Assembly: GCF_014200015.1 (NCBI RefSeq)
Contig: NZ_JACHOT010000004.1
Location: 310,001-374,000, forward strand
Source: Aminobacter niigataensis
GTDB lineage: Bacteria > Pseudomonadota > Alphaproteobacteria > Rhizobiales > Rhizobiaceae
Direction: 5' to 3'
DNA: 64,000 nucleotides
The translations under genes were made by a program, and so were the position numbers. Each line of letters starts with the position of its first letter. Position 1 is the stretch's first letter. The notes below the pieces were generated by a model, which was not told the origin of the DNA, searched no databases, and saw only the letters and a list, made by a program, of their open reading frames with translations. Shown here one piece after another: positions 1 to 8,968 of the stretch.

Positions 1-345
1 GTCGAGCAAAAGTCCCGCGGCCTTGCGCGGCTCGCGGCCGATGAACATGTTCTGCGCCGCGGTCAGATGCGGCATCAGGTTGAGTTCCTGATGGATGATG
101 CCGATGCCGAGGTCCTGGGCCTGGCGCGGCGAGTTGACCTCGACCGGCTTGCCGTCGAGCAGGATTTCCCCGCCGTCGCGGCGGTAGATGCCGGCGAGGA
201 TCTTCATCATCGTCGACTTGCCGGCGCCGTTCTCGCCCATCAGGGCGTGGACCTCGCCTGCGCGCAGGTCGAGTTGGGCATTGTGCAGCGCGCGCACGCC
301 GGGGAAGGATTTCTCGATGTCCTTCATCGAGACGAGGGCGTTCAT
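1..345 (-). CDS. Sugar ABC transporter ATP-binding protein (partial, N-terminal 115 residues)
   Basis: This is the N-terminal part of an ABC ATPase of the ribose/xylose/fructose importer type (RbsA/XylG-like). It runs off the left edge of the window, so the protein is incomplete. A Walker A motif, GENGAGKST, lies at residues 37-45 and a Q-loop glutamine lies in [10 protein letters not shown] near residue 86. The family normally has about 500 residues with two ATPase domains; only the first half-domain is visible. The start codon overlaps the stop of the upstream hydrolase gene by four bases (ATGA), which indicates one translationally coupled operon. The neighbouring fuconolactonase-like and SDR genes suggest import of L-fucose or a related deoxy sugar. 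That substrate is inferred from context only. Confidence 0.9.
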   Translation of the reverse strand, partial: MNALVSMKDIEKSFPGVRALHNAQLDLRAGEVHALMGENGAGKSTMMKILAGIYRRDGGEILLDGKPVEVNSPRQAQDLGIGIIHQELNLMPHLTAAQNMFIGREPRKAAGLLLD

Positions 346-1226
346 GCGCGTCCTCCTTCGATACCGTAGAAGCGTGCTGCGGTGCCGCCGAGGATCGCTG
401 CGCGTTGCGACTGGCCGAGGCTCTGGAGCAGGCGTTCGGTTACCTCGTCCCAGAAGGGGAAGGACGCTGCCAGGGTCAGCACCGGCCAATCCGAGCCCCA
501 GATCAGGCGATCCGGCCCGAACCAGGTGAGCAGGCTGTCGACGGTGGGGCGGAGGGCTTCGGCGGCAGCCTTCGGCGTCGTCCTCAACTCCGCCGGCAGT
601 TCGGTCAGCAGGCCGGACAGCTTGCAGCACAGATGCGGGTGGCCCGACAGTTCGGCCATGCCGAACTTCCACATGGCATGGCGCGGGTCGTCGGTCGGTG
701 CGGCGAAGGCGGGTTTCGCGGCGTGGTCGATGACGACAGGCAGGTCGGGATGCGTCTCGACGAAATGCCTGAGCGACTGCAGGTGCTGCGGCAGGACCAG
801 CGCGTCGAAACGCAGGCCGAGGCGCTTCAGCGCGGCGACGGCTTTTCCGCTGGGACGGGTGGCGATCCAGTCGATGTCCTCCAGGTCCTGCAGCATCGGC
901 CGCACGCCCTTGAACAAAGGATTTTTTGCGAAGTTTTCCAGGGAAGCGACGCTTTCGGCTGACGACAGGTCGACCCAGCCGACGATTCCGGCGACGGCCT
1001 TGTCGTTGCGGCCCTGGTCGAGCAGGAACAACGTTTCAGCTTCGGTGGGGGCTGCCTGGACGAGGATGCGCCTGGCGATTCCGGCCGCCTCGGCCAGCGG
1101 GCGCATCTCGGCCGGACCGAAGTCGCGGTAGATCGGGGCGAGGTGGGCGGCGCCAGGCGTCAGCCAGCCGTAATCGCCGCGCTGGAGCGTCCAGTAGTGG
1201 CAGTGGCCGTCGATCCTTTCGATCAT
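342..1226 (-). CDS. Amidohydrolase family protein, probable L-fuconolactonase
   Basis: This 294-residue metal-dependent hydrolase belongs to the COG3618 group (L-fucono-1,5-lactonase, 2-pyrone-4,6-dicarboxylate lactonase). The metal-binding HxH is seen as H8-C-H10 in the first strand, followed by VVIDHAAKP around H168 and GSDWP with the acid D246. In the L-fucose pathway this enzyme opens L-fuconolactone to L-fuconate in the cytoplasm. The gene lies 14 bases after an SDR dehydrogenase and overlaps the following sugar ABC ATPase gene by four bases. Length and motif order fit the family. The exact lactone cannot be read from sequence; fuconolactone is the best guess because of the nearby FucU-type gene. 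Confidence 0.85.
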   Translation of the reverse strand: MIERIDGHCHYWTLQRGDYGWLTPGAAHLAPIYRDFGPAEMRPLAEAAGIARRILVQAAPTEAETLFLLDQGRNDKAVAGIVGWVDLSSAESVASLENFAKNPLFKGVRPMLQDLEDIDWIATRPSGKAVAALKRLGLRFDALVLPQHLQSLRHFVETHPDLPVVIDHAAKPAFAAPTDDPRHAMWKFGMAELSGHPHLCCKLSGLLTELPAELRTTPKAAAEALRPTVDSLLTWFGPDRLIWGSDWPVLTLAASFPFWDEVTERLLQSLGQSQRAAILGGTAARFYGIEGGRA

Positions 1227-1240
1227 GGCCGCCGCTCCGC

Positions 1241-1990
1241 CTAGATGGTGACGCCGCCGTCGACCAGGACGGCCTGGCCGGTGACGAAGCGGGATTCGTC
1301 GGACAATAGGTAGACGACCAGCGGCGCGATGTCGTCGACGGTGGCGAGCCGGCCGATGGGCTGGCGGGCGATGAAATCCTTCTCGGCCTGCACGGGATCG
1401 GCGGCGGCAGCGATGCGGCCGCGCAGCGAGGGCGTGTCGACGGTTCCGGGGCAGAGCGCGTTGCAGCGGACGCCGCGGCGGACATAGTCGGCGGCCATGC
1501 CTTTGGTGAAGCCGATCACCGCCGCCTTGGTGGCGCCGTAGAGCAGCCGGTTGGGGAAGCCTTTGATCGACGAGGCCATGGAGGCCATGTTGAGGATCGA
1601 CACGGCGCCGGTCTTTTCCGCCTGCTCCAGCATGCCGGGCAGGAAGGCGCGGGTCGTGCGGTACATGCTCTTGACGTTGAGGTCGAAGCTGAAATCCCAG
1701 TCCTCGTCGCTGCAGTCCATGATCGTGCCGTTGTGGACGAAGCCGGCGCAGTTGAAGAGGCCGTCGAGTGCTGGCTGCTGCCTGGCAAAGGCGGCGACTG
1801 CCGCGCCGTCGCGCACGTCGAGACGATGGGTCTCGATGCCCGTGCTCTCGGCCGACAGGGCTTTCAGGGCATCGTCATTGATGTCGGTGGCGACGACGTG
1901 GGCGCCCTCTTTGGCGCAGGCCAGCGCGCTGGCGCGGCCGATGCCCTGGGCAGCGGCGGAAATGAAAATGCGTTTCCGGCTTAGTCGCAT
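1241..1990 (-). CDS. SDR-family dehydrogenase, probable 2-keto-3-deoxy-L-fuconate dehydrogenase
   Basis: This 249-residue classical short-chain dehydrogenase has the NAD-binding glycine motif SAAAQGIG (residues 11-18), NCAG at 80-83, catalytic S137 and YGATK with Y151 and K155. D36 at the end of the second strand favours NAD over NADP. The overall sequence resembles the DHRS6/2-keto-3-deoxy-L-fuconate dehydrogenase branch. I placed the start at the ATG at 1990, which has GGAGGA upstream, rather than at the in-frame codon 21 bases earlier. It is the first gene of the minus-strand operon and is divergent from an IclR-type regulator. The sugar-acid substrate is inferred from the fuconolactonase-like neighbour. 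Confidence 0.85.
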   Translation of the reverse strand: MRLSRKRIFISAAAQGIGRASALACAKEGAHVVATDINDDALKALSAESTGIETHRLDVRDGAAVAAFARQQPALDGLFNCAGFVHNGTIMDCSDEDWDFSFDLNVKSMYRTTRAFLPGMLEQAEKTGAVSILNMASMASSIKGFPNRLLYGATKAAVIGFTKGMAADYVRRGVRCNALCPGTVDTPSLRGRIAAAADPVQAEKDFIARQPIGRLATVDDIAPLVVYLLSDESRFVTGQAVLVDGGVTI

Positions 1991-2047
1991 AACCGTCGCT
2001 CCTCCCAGCAAACTGCTTGCGCTTCTGTCTATATACGAACATACTAT

Positions 2048-2059
2048 TCATAAATGAAC
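2048..2059. promoter_or_regulatory. Candidate operator between SDR operon and IclR regulator
   Basis: The 119-base divergent intergenic region holds an AT-rich block with a short inverted repeat, TTCAT-AA-ATGAA, plus a related GAACAT (about 2039-2044) and ATGAAC (2055-2060) pair around it. IclR-family regulators usually control the divergent operon from such sites. The repeat is visible; its role as operator is inference. Confidence 0.35.
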
Positions 2060-2109
2060 CGACCTTGCAATGGGAAATGTGAGGCGGTGGCGAGGGAGGA
2101 ATTCGCGCA

Positions 2110-2892
2110 ATGCCAAAAAGGCCGATCAACGCCGCGAACGACCAGGACAAGGACGAGCGCTACCGGGCGCCGGCGCTCGACAAGGGGCTCGACATATTGG
2201 AGCTCCTGTCAGAGCAGCCGGGCGGCTTGACCCGTGCCGAGATCGTCAAGGCGATGGGGCGGGGGCCGAGCGAGGTCTACCGCATGCTCGAACGGCTGGT
2301 GGCGCGCGACTATGTCAGCCGCTCACCCGAGGGCGACCGCTATGCGCTGACGATGAAGCTGTTCATCCTCGCCCATCGCCATCCGCCGGTGCGCCGCCTG
2401 GTGGCGCGCGCCTTGCCGCTGATGGACGCCTTCGCCAGCGAGGCCGGGCAGTCCTGCCACCTCGTCGTTCCCGAAGGCGGCGCGGCACTCGTTGTCGCGC
2501 ATGCCAGCTGTCCCGGCAACTGGGAGTTCGGCATCCGCATCGGCGCCCATATCGAGCTCTTGACCACCAGTTCCGGCCATATCCTGCTCGCCTTCCTCGA
2601 CGAGCAGGCGCAGTCGGAGCTGGCGATGCGTTGGGAAGGCACGAAGCAGGCCGAGGCGCGGGACAGGCTGGAGCCGGTGCTGAAGGCCTATCGCGAGGCA
2701 GGGCACCGCGTCGGGCCGAGCCAGCAAATGCGCGCCATCGAGGATATCTCGGTGCCGATCCTGTCGCCCGACGGCTACGCGATCGCCGTGCTGACCTGCC
2801 CCTACATCCAAAGGCTCGACGACAAGCAGGCCGACATCGACCAGACGCTGTTGTTGCTCAAGGATGTCGCGGCGAAGCTGTCGCTGTCGTAG
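2110..2892 (+). CDS. IclR-family transcriptional regulator
   Basis: This 260-residue protein has a winged helix-turn-helix domain in the first third (about residues 18-75, containing LDKGLDILELLSE and the recognition helix region GPSEVYRMLERLV) and an IclR effector-binding domain after it, with the typical SSGHILLAFL segment near residue 157 and a closing VLTCPYI region. IclR proteins bind small metabolites and repress or activate adjacent catabolic operons. The gene is divergent from the SDR-hydrolase-ABC operon, so it most likely regulates sugar catabolism there. The ATG at 2110 gives the usual length for this family; a longer open frame across the same DNA is an out-of-frame shadow. Confidence 0.93.
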   Translation: MPKRPINAANDQDKDERYRAPALDKGLDILELLSEQPGGLTRAEIVKAMGRGPSEVYRMLERLVARDYVSRSPEGDRYALTMKLFILAHRHPPVRRLVARALPLMDAFASEAGQSCHLVVPEGGAALVVAHASCPGNWEFGIRIGAHIELLTTSSGHILLAFLDEQAQSELAMRWEGTKQAEARDRLEPVLKAYREAGHRVGPSQQMRAIEDISVPILSPDGYAIAVLTCPYIQRLDDKQADIDQTLLLLKDVAAKLSLS

Positions 2893-2944
2893 GCGGGCTG
2901 AATACTCTTTGCTCTAACTCTTTCTATTGGGCAGCTCAGCGCTG

Positions 2945-3093
2945 CCCCTCACCCTTGCCCTCTCCCCGCAAGCGGGGAGAGGGGGCGTCGACGTTTCCGC
3001 TGACCTCTTCTGTGTTGTGGAAGTGGGCGTAGTCGTCGCAGCCGGCTTCCTTCGCCCCGTTCACGGGGAGAAGGTCCGGTAGGGGATGAGGGG
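2945..3093. repeat. GC-rich palindromic mosaic repeat (intergenic)
   Basis: The interval after the IclR gene contains two stem-loops: CCCTCTCCCCGC-AA-GCGGGGAGAGGG at 2958-2983, and a second hairpin built on CTTC.CCCCGT/ACGGGG.GAAG around 3051-3074. The outer ends CCCCTCA (2945) and TGAGGGG (about 3087-3093) are themselves inverted. This is the pattern of a dispersed REP/RIME-like element of rhizobia. Related elements appear in this window inside ftsY (42937-43093) and between ccmB and ccmA (47790-47945). It could act as a terminator or mRNA stabiliser between the converging genes. Confidence 0.75.
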
Positions 3094-3170
3094 CGGCTGT
3101 TCCCTTTCAGGAGAGGTGCCGACCCTTCGACAAACTCGCAGTTGGATGAGGGCAGGTTGGTCGGAGCGCC

Positions 3171-3611
3171 TCACGCCTCCGGCGGCACCACGCCCTTGCG
3201 CACGGCGAAGTCGGCGTAGAAGCGGCGTTCCTGGGTCTGGATGACGGCATAGGCCTTCCTGGCACGCTCGTAGAAGGCGAAGCGCTCGATGCCGACCATC
3301 TTCGTGCCGGTGCCCTCGATCAGCTTGCCGACCTCACGCTGGACGTCCGGGATCTCGTCCGGCTTGCCGACGACCTCCATGCGGCCGAAGGCATCGTCGA
3401 CGAAGGTGTCGACGGGCATCACCGACAGCACCGCCTTCATCACGCTGACGATGTCGCCATCGATGCGCAGCGGCCGGCCGAACACCGTCTGCCTCGCCAT
3501 CGCATCGGCCGGGAAGTTGGCGTCGGCGATGATCAGGTCGTCGCCATGGCCCATGGCACGGAGCACGTAGAGCACGTCGGGGCCGAGCAGCGGGTCGATG
3601 CCAAGGAGCAT
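3171..3611 (-). CDS. fucU: RbsD/FucU-family sugar mutarotase, probable L-fucose mutarotase
   Basis: This 146-residue protein matches the FucU branch of the RbsD/FucU family, which interconverts the alpha and beta anomers of free sugars in the cytoplasm. Visible family features are the opening LLGIDPLLGPDVLYVL, the AMGHGDDL segment with H22 and D24, and the C-terminal FYERARKAYAVIQT stretch. I chose the ATG at 3611, which has AGGTGA upstream on the minus strand; an upstream extension of 18 codons looks unlike the family. It lies 105 bases after the last gene of a peptide ABC operon, in the same direction. Functionally it fits the fucose-type genes at 1-2.9 kb better, so it may be co-opted at the end of the peptide operon or have its own promoter. 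Confidence 0.88.
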   Translation of the reverse strand: MLLGIDPLLGPDVLYVLRAMGHGDDLIIADANFPADAMARQTVFGRPLRIDGDIVSVMKAVLSVMPVDTFVDDAFGRMEVVGKPDEIPDVQREVGKLIEGTGTKMVGIERFAFYERARKAYAVIQTQERRFYADFAVRKGVVPPEA

Positions 3612-3716
3612 TTTTGTCACCTGAGATGCGGGTTGCGGATTGGCTGTATCCAGAATTGCAGGCAAGTGCTTCGGCGTGCAAGCCGCCAGGGCATTTTCGC
3701 GTTTGCCGAATTTGCC

Positions 3717-4475
3717 CTAGCCGCCGCGCACGAATCCTTCCGACGCTACCAGAAGGTTGCGCGTGTAGTCCTGGGCCACGTTACGCGTGGCGAGGTCGCC
3801 GGCCTGCAGCCGCTCGACCTCCTCGCCGCTCTGCATCACCATCAGCCGCTCGCACATATGGGTGATGACGCCGAGGTCGTGGCTGACCATGACGAAGGTC
3901 AGCTTGCGGTCGCGGCGCACCTGTTCGAGCAGGTTGAGCACCTCGGCCTGGACCGAGGCGTCGAGCGCCGAGGTCGGCTCGTCGAGCAGCAGGATCGATG
4001 GCTCGAGGATCAGTGCCCGGGCAATCGCCACGCGCTGGCGCTGGCCGCCAGACAGCTGGTGCGAATAACGGAAGCGGAAGCCGGAACCGAGGCCGACCTC
4101 GTCGAGCGCGCGCTGGATGCGTTTTTCGGTGTCGGCGAAGCCGTGGATGTCGAGCGGTTCGAGCAGCAGCCGGTCGACGGTCTGGCGCGGATGCAGCGAA
4201 CCGTAAGGGTCCTGGAACACCATCTGGACCTGGCGGTAGAACGCCTTGTCGCGGGTCTTGCCGAGGCGCTGGCCGGAAACGTCGATGGTGCCGGAGGTCA
4301 CGGGCGCCAGACCGGCGACCGCGCGCAGCAGCGTCGACTTGCCGGAACCGGATTCGCCAACGAGGCCGAAGGATTCGCCCTGCGCAACGGTCAGGCTGAC
4401 ATCCTTCAATGCGATGAAGTCGTCATAGACGACGCGCAGTTTGTCGATCGCAAGCGCAGGGGTCACAGCAGCCAC
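3717..4475 (-). CDS. Peptide ABC transporter ATP-binding protein (DppF/OppF type)
   Basis: This 252-residue ATPase subunit belongs to a peptide/nickel-type importer. Walker A is GESGSGKST (residues 40-48), the signature is [10 protein letters not shown] (141-150), Walker B is ILLLDEP (161-167), and an SHDLG switch follows. It overlaps the preceding DppD-like gene by 13 bases. With its partner ATPase, two permeases and a binding protein it completes a full importer at the inner membrane. It is slightly shorter than canonical DppF (about 330 residues) and lacks most of the C-terminal oligopeptide-transporter extension, which is common in the smaller rhizobial versions. Substrate is inferred as di- or oligopeptides because a dipeptidase leads the operon. 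Confidence 0.9.
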   Translation of the reverse strand: MAAVTPALAIDKLRVVYDDFIALKDVSLTVAQGESFGLVGESGSGKSTLLRAVAGLAPVTSGTIDVSGQRLGKTRDKAFYRQVQMVFQDPYGSLHPRQTVDRLLLEPLDIHGFADTEKRIQRALDEVGLGSGFRFRYSHQLSGGQRQRVAIARALILEPSILLLDEPTSALDASVQAEVLNLLEQVRRDRKLTFVMVSHDLGVITHMCERLMVMQSGEEVERLQAGDLATRNVAQDYTRNLLVASEGFVRGG

Positions 4476-5296
4476 TCCGGCTGGCGGTCGAGCACGGGCA
4501 GCGGGTGCCGGCTCTCGCCGATCTTGGGCATGCAGTTGAGCAGGCCCTGGGTGTAGGGGTGCTTGGCCTGCGACAGTTCTGAAGCCTTCAACTCCTCGAC
4601 GATCTTGCCGGCATACATGACGATGACCCGGTCGCAGAAGGTCGAGACCAGGCGCAAATCGTGGGAGATGAAGACCAGCCCCATGCCACGGTCGATCACC
4701 AGCCGGTCCAGGATGCGCAAGATGTCGAGCTGGACGGTGACGTCGAGCGCCGAGGTCGGCTCGTCGGCGATCAAGAGTTCGGGGCCGGCGATCAGCATCA
4801 TCGCGATCATGGCGCGCTGGCCCATGCCGCCCGAGACCTCGTGCGGGTAAAGGTCGTAGACGCGCTTGGGGTCGCGGATCTGAACGGCAGCAAGCATGTC
4901 GAGCGCGCGCTGGCGCGCCTCCGACTTGCCGACCTTCTCATGCGTGCGCAGCGTCTCGACGATCTGGCGGCCGATGGTCATGACCGGATCGAGCGAATAT
5001 TTGGGATCCTGCAGGATCATGGCGATGCGGCTGCCGCGCAAGGCCCGCCGTTCGGCCTGCGACGCCTTCAAAAGGTCGATGCCGCTGAATTCGAGCCGCT
5101 TGGCCTTGATCTCGGCCTGCTGCGGCGTCAGCCCCATGATGGCGCGTCCGGTCTGCGACTTGCCCGAACCAGACTCGCCGACGATGCCGAGCCGCTCTTG
5201 GCCGAGCGCGAAGGAGACGCCGCGCACCGCCTCGACCACGCCGGTGCGGGTGGGGAAGGAGACGCGCAGGTCTTCGACATGCAGCAGCGTGCTCAT
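4463..5296 (-). CDS. Peptide ABC transporter ATP-binding protein (DppD/OppD type)
   Basis: This 277-residue ATPase subunit has Walker A GESGSGKS (residues 40-47), a signature VSGGMGQRAMIA from residue 154 (a variant of LSGGQ typical of the DppD side) and Walker B LLIADEP (174-180). The ATG at 5296 overlaps the permease stop by four bases, so the genes are translationally coupled. The same frame stays open far upstream of this start, but that part is only a shadow of the permease gene. It is expected to pair with the DppF-like subunit as a heterodimer that powers peptide uptake. Confidence 0.9.
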   Translation of the reverse strand: MSTLLHVEDLRVSFPTRTGVVEAVRGVSFALGQERLGIVGESGSGKSQTGRAIMGLTPQQAEIKAKRLEFSGIDLLKASQAERRALRGSRIAMILQDPKYSLDPVMTIGRQIVETLRTHEKVGKSEARQRALDMLAAVQIRDPKRVYDLYPHEVSGGMGQRAMIAMMLIAGPELLIADEPTSALDVTVQLDILRILDRLVIDRGMGLVFISHDLRLVSTFCDRVIVMYAGKIVEELKASELSQAKHPYTQGLLNCMPKIGESRHPLPVLDRQPEWLL

Positions 5297-6210
5297 TGGC
5301 CACCGCTGCGGGTATCGAGCGCGTCGCGCAGGCCGTCGCCGAGCAGGTTGAAGCCGAGGCTGACGATGAGGATCGCTGCACCGGGTGCTGCGGCCACCCA
5401 CCACTGGTCGAGGATGAAGCGGCGGCCGGAGGCGATCATGGCACCCCATTCGGGCAGCGGCGGCTGGGCGCCGAGGCCGAGGAAGCCGAGGCCGGCGGCG
5501 GTGAGGATGATGCCGGCCATGTCGAGCGTCACGCGCACGATCAGCGAGGAGATGCACAGCGGCATGATGTGGCGCAGCACGATTCGCATCGGCGAGGCGC
5601 CCATCAGCTTGACCGCTGAGATGTAGTCGGAGTTGCGCACCGTCAGCGTTTCGGCGCGGGCGATGCGGGCATAGGGCGGCCAGGAGGTCAGGGCGATGGC
5701 GATGATGGCGTTTTCGATGCCGGGCCCGAGGGCGGCGACGAAGGCCAGTGCCAGCACCAGCTTGGGGAAGGCGAGGAAGATGTCGGTGATGCGCATCAGC
5801 ACCGCATCGATCCAGCCGCCGGCATAGCCTGCGGCGGTGCCGACCAGCAGGCCGATGGGGGCGGCGATGATCGCCACCAGCACGATGACCTGCAAGGTCA
5901 GGCGCGAGCCGTAGATCAGGCGTGAGAGGATGTCGCGGCCCTGATCGTCGGTGCCGAGCCAATAGGTGGAGCTGGGCGGCAGCAGGCGGGCGTTCCTGAG
6001 GTCGCCGATATAGGGCGAATGGGGCGCGAGCAGGGGTGCTGTGGCGGCGACGAACAGCAGCAGCAGGATGATGCCGAGGCCGATGACGGCGAGCTTGTTG
6101 GCGGTGAAGCGGCGCCAGGTCAGGTAGGTGCGGCCGAGCCGCGCCTGCATGCGTGATTGCGGCCGGTCGGTTAGCAGCCATTCGCGGCGGGTCATTGCTG
6201 TGTCGCTCAT
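5293..6210 (-). CDS. Peptide ABC transporter permease (DppC type)
   Basis: This 305-residue inner-membrane permease has the N-terminal OppC-type segment, about six predicted membrane spans and the EAA-like cytoplasmic loop region AVKLMGASPMRIVLRHIMP, which contacts the ATPases. The segment LGTDDQGRDILSRLIYGSR near residue 90 is diagnostic of DppC/OppC proteins. It starts in a four-base overlap with the upstream DppB-like gene and ends in a four-base overlap with the ATPase gene. It forms the translocation channel together with the DppB-like subunit. Confidence 0.92.
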   Translation of the reverse strand: MSDTAMTRREWLLTDRPQSRMQARLGRTYLTWRRFTANKLAVIGLGIILLLLFVAATAPLLAPHSPYIGDLRNARLLPPSSTYWLGTDDQGRDILSRLIYGSRLTLQVIVLVAIIAAPIGLLVGTAAGYAGGWIDAVLMRITDIFLAFPKLVLALAFVAALGPGIENAIIAIALTSWPPYARIARAETLTVRNSDYISAVKLMGASPMRIVLRHIMPLCISSLIVRVTLDMAGIILTAAGLGFLGLGAQPPLPEWGAMIASGRRFILDQWWVAAAPGAAILIVSLGFNLLGDGLRDALDTRSGGQ

Positions 6211-7265
6211 CTGATCCGCGTCCTTGGGTCGAGCAGGCGATAGAGCAGGTCGGAGAACAGGTTGAGTGCGATGAACACCGACCCGATGATGATCGTGCCG
6301 CCCAGCACCGCGTTCATGTCGGCGTTCTGCAGCGAGTTGGTGATGTAGAGGCCGAGCCCTGGCCAGGCAAAGACCGTCTCGGTCAGCACCGAGCCTTCAA
6401 GCAGGCCGGCATAGGATAGTGCGATCACGGTCACCAGCGGCACGGCGGCGTTGCGCAGCGCATGGCCCCAGATGATGCGGGTTTCCGACAGGCCCTTGGC
6501 GCGCGCGGCGACGATGTATTCCTGGCTGAGCTCGTTGAGCATGAAGGAACGCGTCATCCGGCTGATGTAGGCGAGCGAGAAATAACCGAGCAGCGAGGCC
6601 GGCAGGATGATGTGGGCGAAGATGTCCTTGAAGGCAGCCCAGTCGCGGTTGAGCACCGCGTCGAGCAGGTAGAAGCCGGTGATCGGGGTGAAGGTGTATT
6701 CGAACACCACGTCGATGCGGCCGGGACCGGCGGTCCAGCCGAGGCGGGCATAGAACACCAGCAGCGCCAGCAGCCCGAGCCAGAAGATCGGTACCGAATA
6801 GCCGATCAGGCCGATGATGCGCACGATCTGGTCGGCGAGGCTGCCGCGCTTGACGGCGGCAAGCACGCCAAGCGGGATGCCGAAGGCCGCCCCGATGATG
6901 GTGCCGACGGTGGCGAGTTCCATCGTCGCCGGGAAGACGCGGCGGATGTCGGCCATGACAGGGTTGGTGGTCAGCACCGAGGTGCCGAAGTCGCCCTGAA
7001 GGACGCCTTTCACGTAGAGATAGAACTGCTGGTAGTAGGGCAGGTTGAAGCCCATCTCGATGCGCGTGCGCTCGACGACATGGGCCGGCGCGCGGTCGCC
7101 GACGATGGCCAGCACCGGGTCGATCGGCACGACGCGGCCGATGAAGAAGGTGACGGCCAGCAGGCCGAGATAGGTGGTGGCCACGATCACCACGAAACTG
7201 GCGACCGCCTTGAGAATGGCGGAGGCGCGCCGGTTGGCGCGCCTCGCTTGCGTCTGGTTTTCCAT
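6207..7265 (-). CDS. Peptide ABC transporter permease (DppB type)
   Basis: This permease of about 352 residues has a first membrane span at roughly residues 18-45, a long periplasmic segment, and further spans carrying the conserved VLTTNPVMADIRRVFPAT and ARAKGLSETRIIWGHALRNA segments, the latter being the ATPase-coupling loop. The C-terminal GLGLYITNSLQNADMN region is typical of DppB. I prefer the ATG at 7265; a TTG three codons earlier is possible. It lies 28 bases downstream of the binding-protein gene. With the DppC-like protein it forms the heterodimeric channel. Confidence 0.9.
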   Translation of the reverse strand: MENQTQARRANRRASAILKAVASFVVIVATTYLGLLAVTFFIGRVVPIDPVLAIVGDRAPAHVVERTRIEMGFNLPYYQQFYLYVKGVLQGDFGTSVLTTNPVMADIRRVFPATMELATVGTIIGAAFGIPLGVLAAVKRGSLADQIVRIIGLIGYSVPIFWLGLLALLVFYARLGWTAGPGRIDVVFEYTFTPITGFYLLDAVLNRDWAAFKDIFAHIILPASLLGYFSLAYISRMTRSFMLNELSQEYIVAARAKGLSETRIIWGHALRNAAVPLVTVIALSYAGLLEGSVLTETVFAWPGLGLYITNSLQNADMNAVLGGTIIIGSVFIALNLFSDLLYRLLDPRTRIR

Positions 7266-7293
7266 GCTGCTCAAAGGTCTGATCCTATTGGGA

Positions 7294-8934
7294 TCATTCC
7301 TTGGTCACGGGAGCGACGAAGTTCGAATCGAAGTTCGGCCCGAGCTTGTAGTTCTTGACGTTGCCGCGCAGGCCGGCAACCTCGGTCTGCTGGAAGATCA
7401 GCACGAACGGGCTGGTGTCGAGCGCCGCCTGCTGCAGTTCCTTGTACATGGCGGCGCGCTTGTCGTTGTCGCGCTCCAGAAGGGCTGCCTTGGTCTTCTC
7501 GGTCAGCTCCGGCACGTCCCAGGCGTTGCGCCAGGCCAGCGTCTTCACGGTGCCGTCGTCGGCGTTGTTCGGGTTGGAGGTGAAGGTCTCGGCGTTGGAG
7601 TTCGGATCCCAGTAGTCCATGCCCCACTGGCCGATATACATGTCGTGGTTGCGGGCGCGGTACTTGGTCAGCGTCTGCTTGCCGTCGCCGGGGATGATCT
7701 CAACCTTGACGCCGGCCTGGCCGACGGTCTGCTGGAACGATTCGGCGATGCCGGTGACAGGCTGGGTGTTGCGCACATCCATGGTGACCGAGAAGCCGTC
7801 CTTCAGGCCTGCCTTCTCCAGCAGTTCCTTGGCCTTGGCGGGGTCGAAGGTGAACGGGTTCGAGTCGAGCGCGCCGAGCACGCCCTTGGCCTGGTAGGTC
7901 TGGCGGATTTCGCCGATGCCCTTGATCAGCGTGGCGCCGATGGCGTCGTAGTCGACCAGGTACTTGAGCGCCTGGCGCACTTCCGGCTTGGCCAGGTTCT
8001 CGTTCTTCTGGTTGAGGCTGATGTAATAGACCGTGCCCTTGGGCGCGCTGGTGGTGGTCAGCTCGGCGTTCTTCGAAACCGCTTCGAGGTCGCCCGGCTC
8101 AAGGTTGCGGGCGACATCGATGTCGCCGGCTTCGAGCATCAGGCGCTGGGTGGCGCTTTCCTTGACGTGGCGATAGATGACGCGGGCCAGTGCCGGCTTG
8201 TCGCCATAGTAGTTGTCGTTGCGCTCGAGCACGAGGATCTCGTTGGCACGCCAGTCGCGGATCTTGAACGGTCCCGAGCCGGCATAGCCGGTCTTGAGCC
8301 AGCCATTGCCGAAGTCGTTGTCGAACTTGTAGTCGTCGGTCGGCGTGACCGGGGCGACATGCTCGAGCACCAGCTTGCTGTCCATCACCGCGCCGACGGT
8401 GGCGGTGAGGCAGTTGAGCACGAAGGACGGCGCATAGGACTTGTCGACGGTGAAGACGAAGGTGCTGTCGTCGGCGGCCTTGGCCTTCTCGGCGACGTTG
8501 TCCTTAGTCAGGCCGAACTGGGTGAGGATGAATGCCGGGCTCTTGTCGAGCTTGACGACGCGCTCGAACGACCAGGCGACGTCGGCGGCGGTGATCGGGT
8601 TGCCGGAGGCGAACTTCAGGCCGGGCTTGAGCTTGAAGGTATAGGTCAGGCCGTCGTCGGAAACGGTCCAGCTTTCGGCGACGCCGGGGCGCACCTTGGT
8701 GGTGTCGTTGATGTCGAGGCGCACCAGCATGTCATAGGCGTTGCCGAGGAATTCGGCCGGGCTGAGCTCGAAGGATTCGGCCGGGTCGAGCGTGATGGTG
8801 TCGTCGATGGCCCAGGCCTGGACCAGCGTGTCGGCCGGCGTCACCGCAAGCGCGGGTGCCGCAAAGACCATCGCCGAAAGGGCTGCGCCTGCAAGCAGCA
8901 GACGGAATTGTCCGTTCATTTTACCAAGCATCAT
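7294..8934 (-). CDS. Periplasmic peptide-binding protein (SBP family 5)
   Basis: This 546-residue protein is the substrate-binding component of the importer. A Sec signal peptide is evident in the first 30 residues (positively charged start, LLLAGAALSAMVFA, cleavage near APALA). The mature part shows family 5 hallmarks such as DTITLDPAESFELSPAEFLG and the central GSGPFKIRDWRANEILVLERN segment. Family 5 proteins capture di- and oligopeptides, or sometimes nickel, opines or glycosides. The paired ATG codons at 8934 have GGGGAA upstream. Peptide specificity is inferred from the preceding dipeptidase gene, 34 bases away. Confidence 0.92.
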   Translation of the reverse strand: MMLGKMNGQFRLLLAGAALSAMVFAAPALAVTPADTLVQAWAIDDTITLDPAESFELSPAEFLGNAYDMLVRLDINDTTKVRPGVAESWTVSDDGLTYTFKLKPGLKFASGNPITAADVAWSFERVVKLDKSPAFILTQFGLTKDNVAEKAKAADDSTFVFTVDKSYAPSFVLNCLTATVGAVMDSKLVLEHVAPVTPTDDYKFDNDFGNGWLKTGYAGSGPFKIRDWRANEILVLERNDNYYGDKPALARVIYRHVKESATQRLMLEAGDIDVARNLEPGDLEAVSKNAELTTTSAPKGTVYYISLNQKNENLAKPEVRQALKYLVDYDAIGATLIKGIGEIRQTYQAKGVLGALDSNPFTFDPAKAKELLEKAGLKDGFSVTMDVRNTQPVTGIAESFQQTVGQAGVKVEIIPGDGKQTLTKYRARNHDMYIGQWGMDYWDPNSNAETFTSNPNNADDGTVKTLAWRNAWDVPELTEKTKAALLERDNDKRAAMYKELQQAALDTSPFVLIFQQTEVAGLRGNVKNYKLGPNFDSNFVAPVTKE

Positions 8935-8968
8935 TTTTCAGTTCCCCAAGTTGACGAATTATTTGTTG

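Noticed and set aside
2070-3032. A 320-codon frame overlapping the IclR gene.
   Set aside because: It is the +2 frame of the regulator, arginine-rich and without domains, whereas the other frame gives a full IclR protein.
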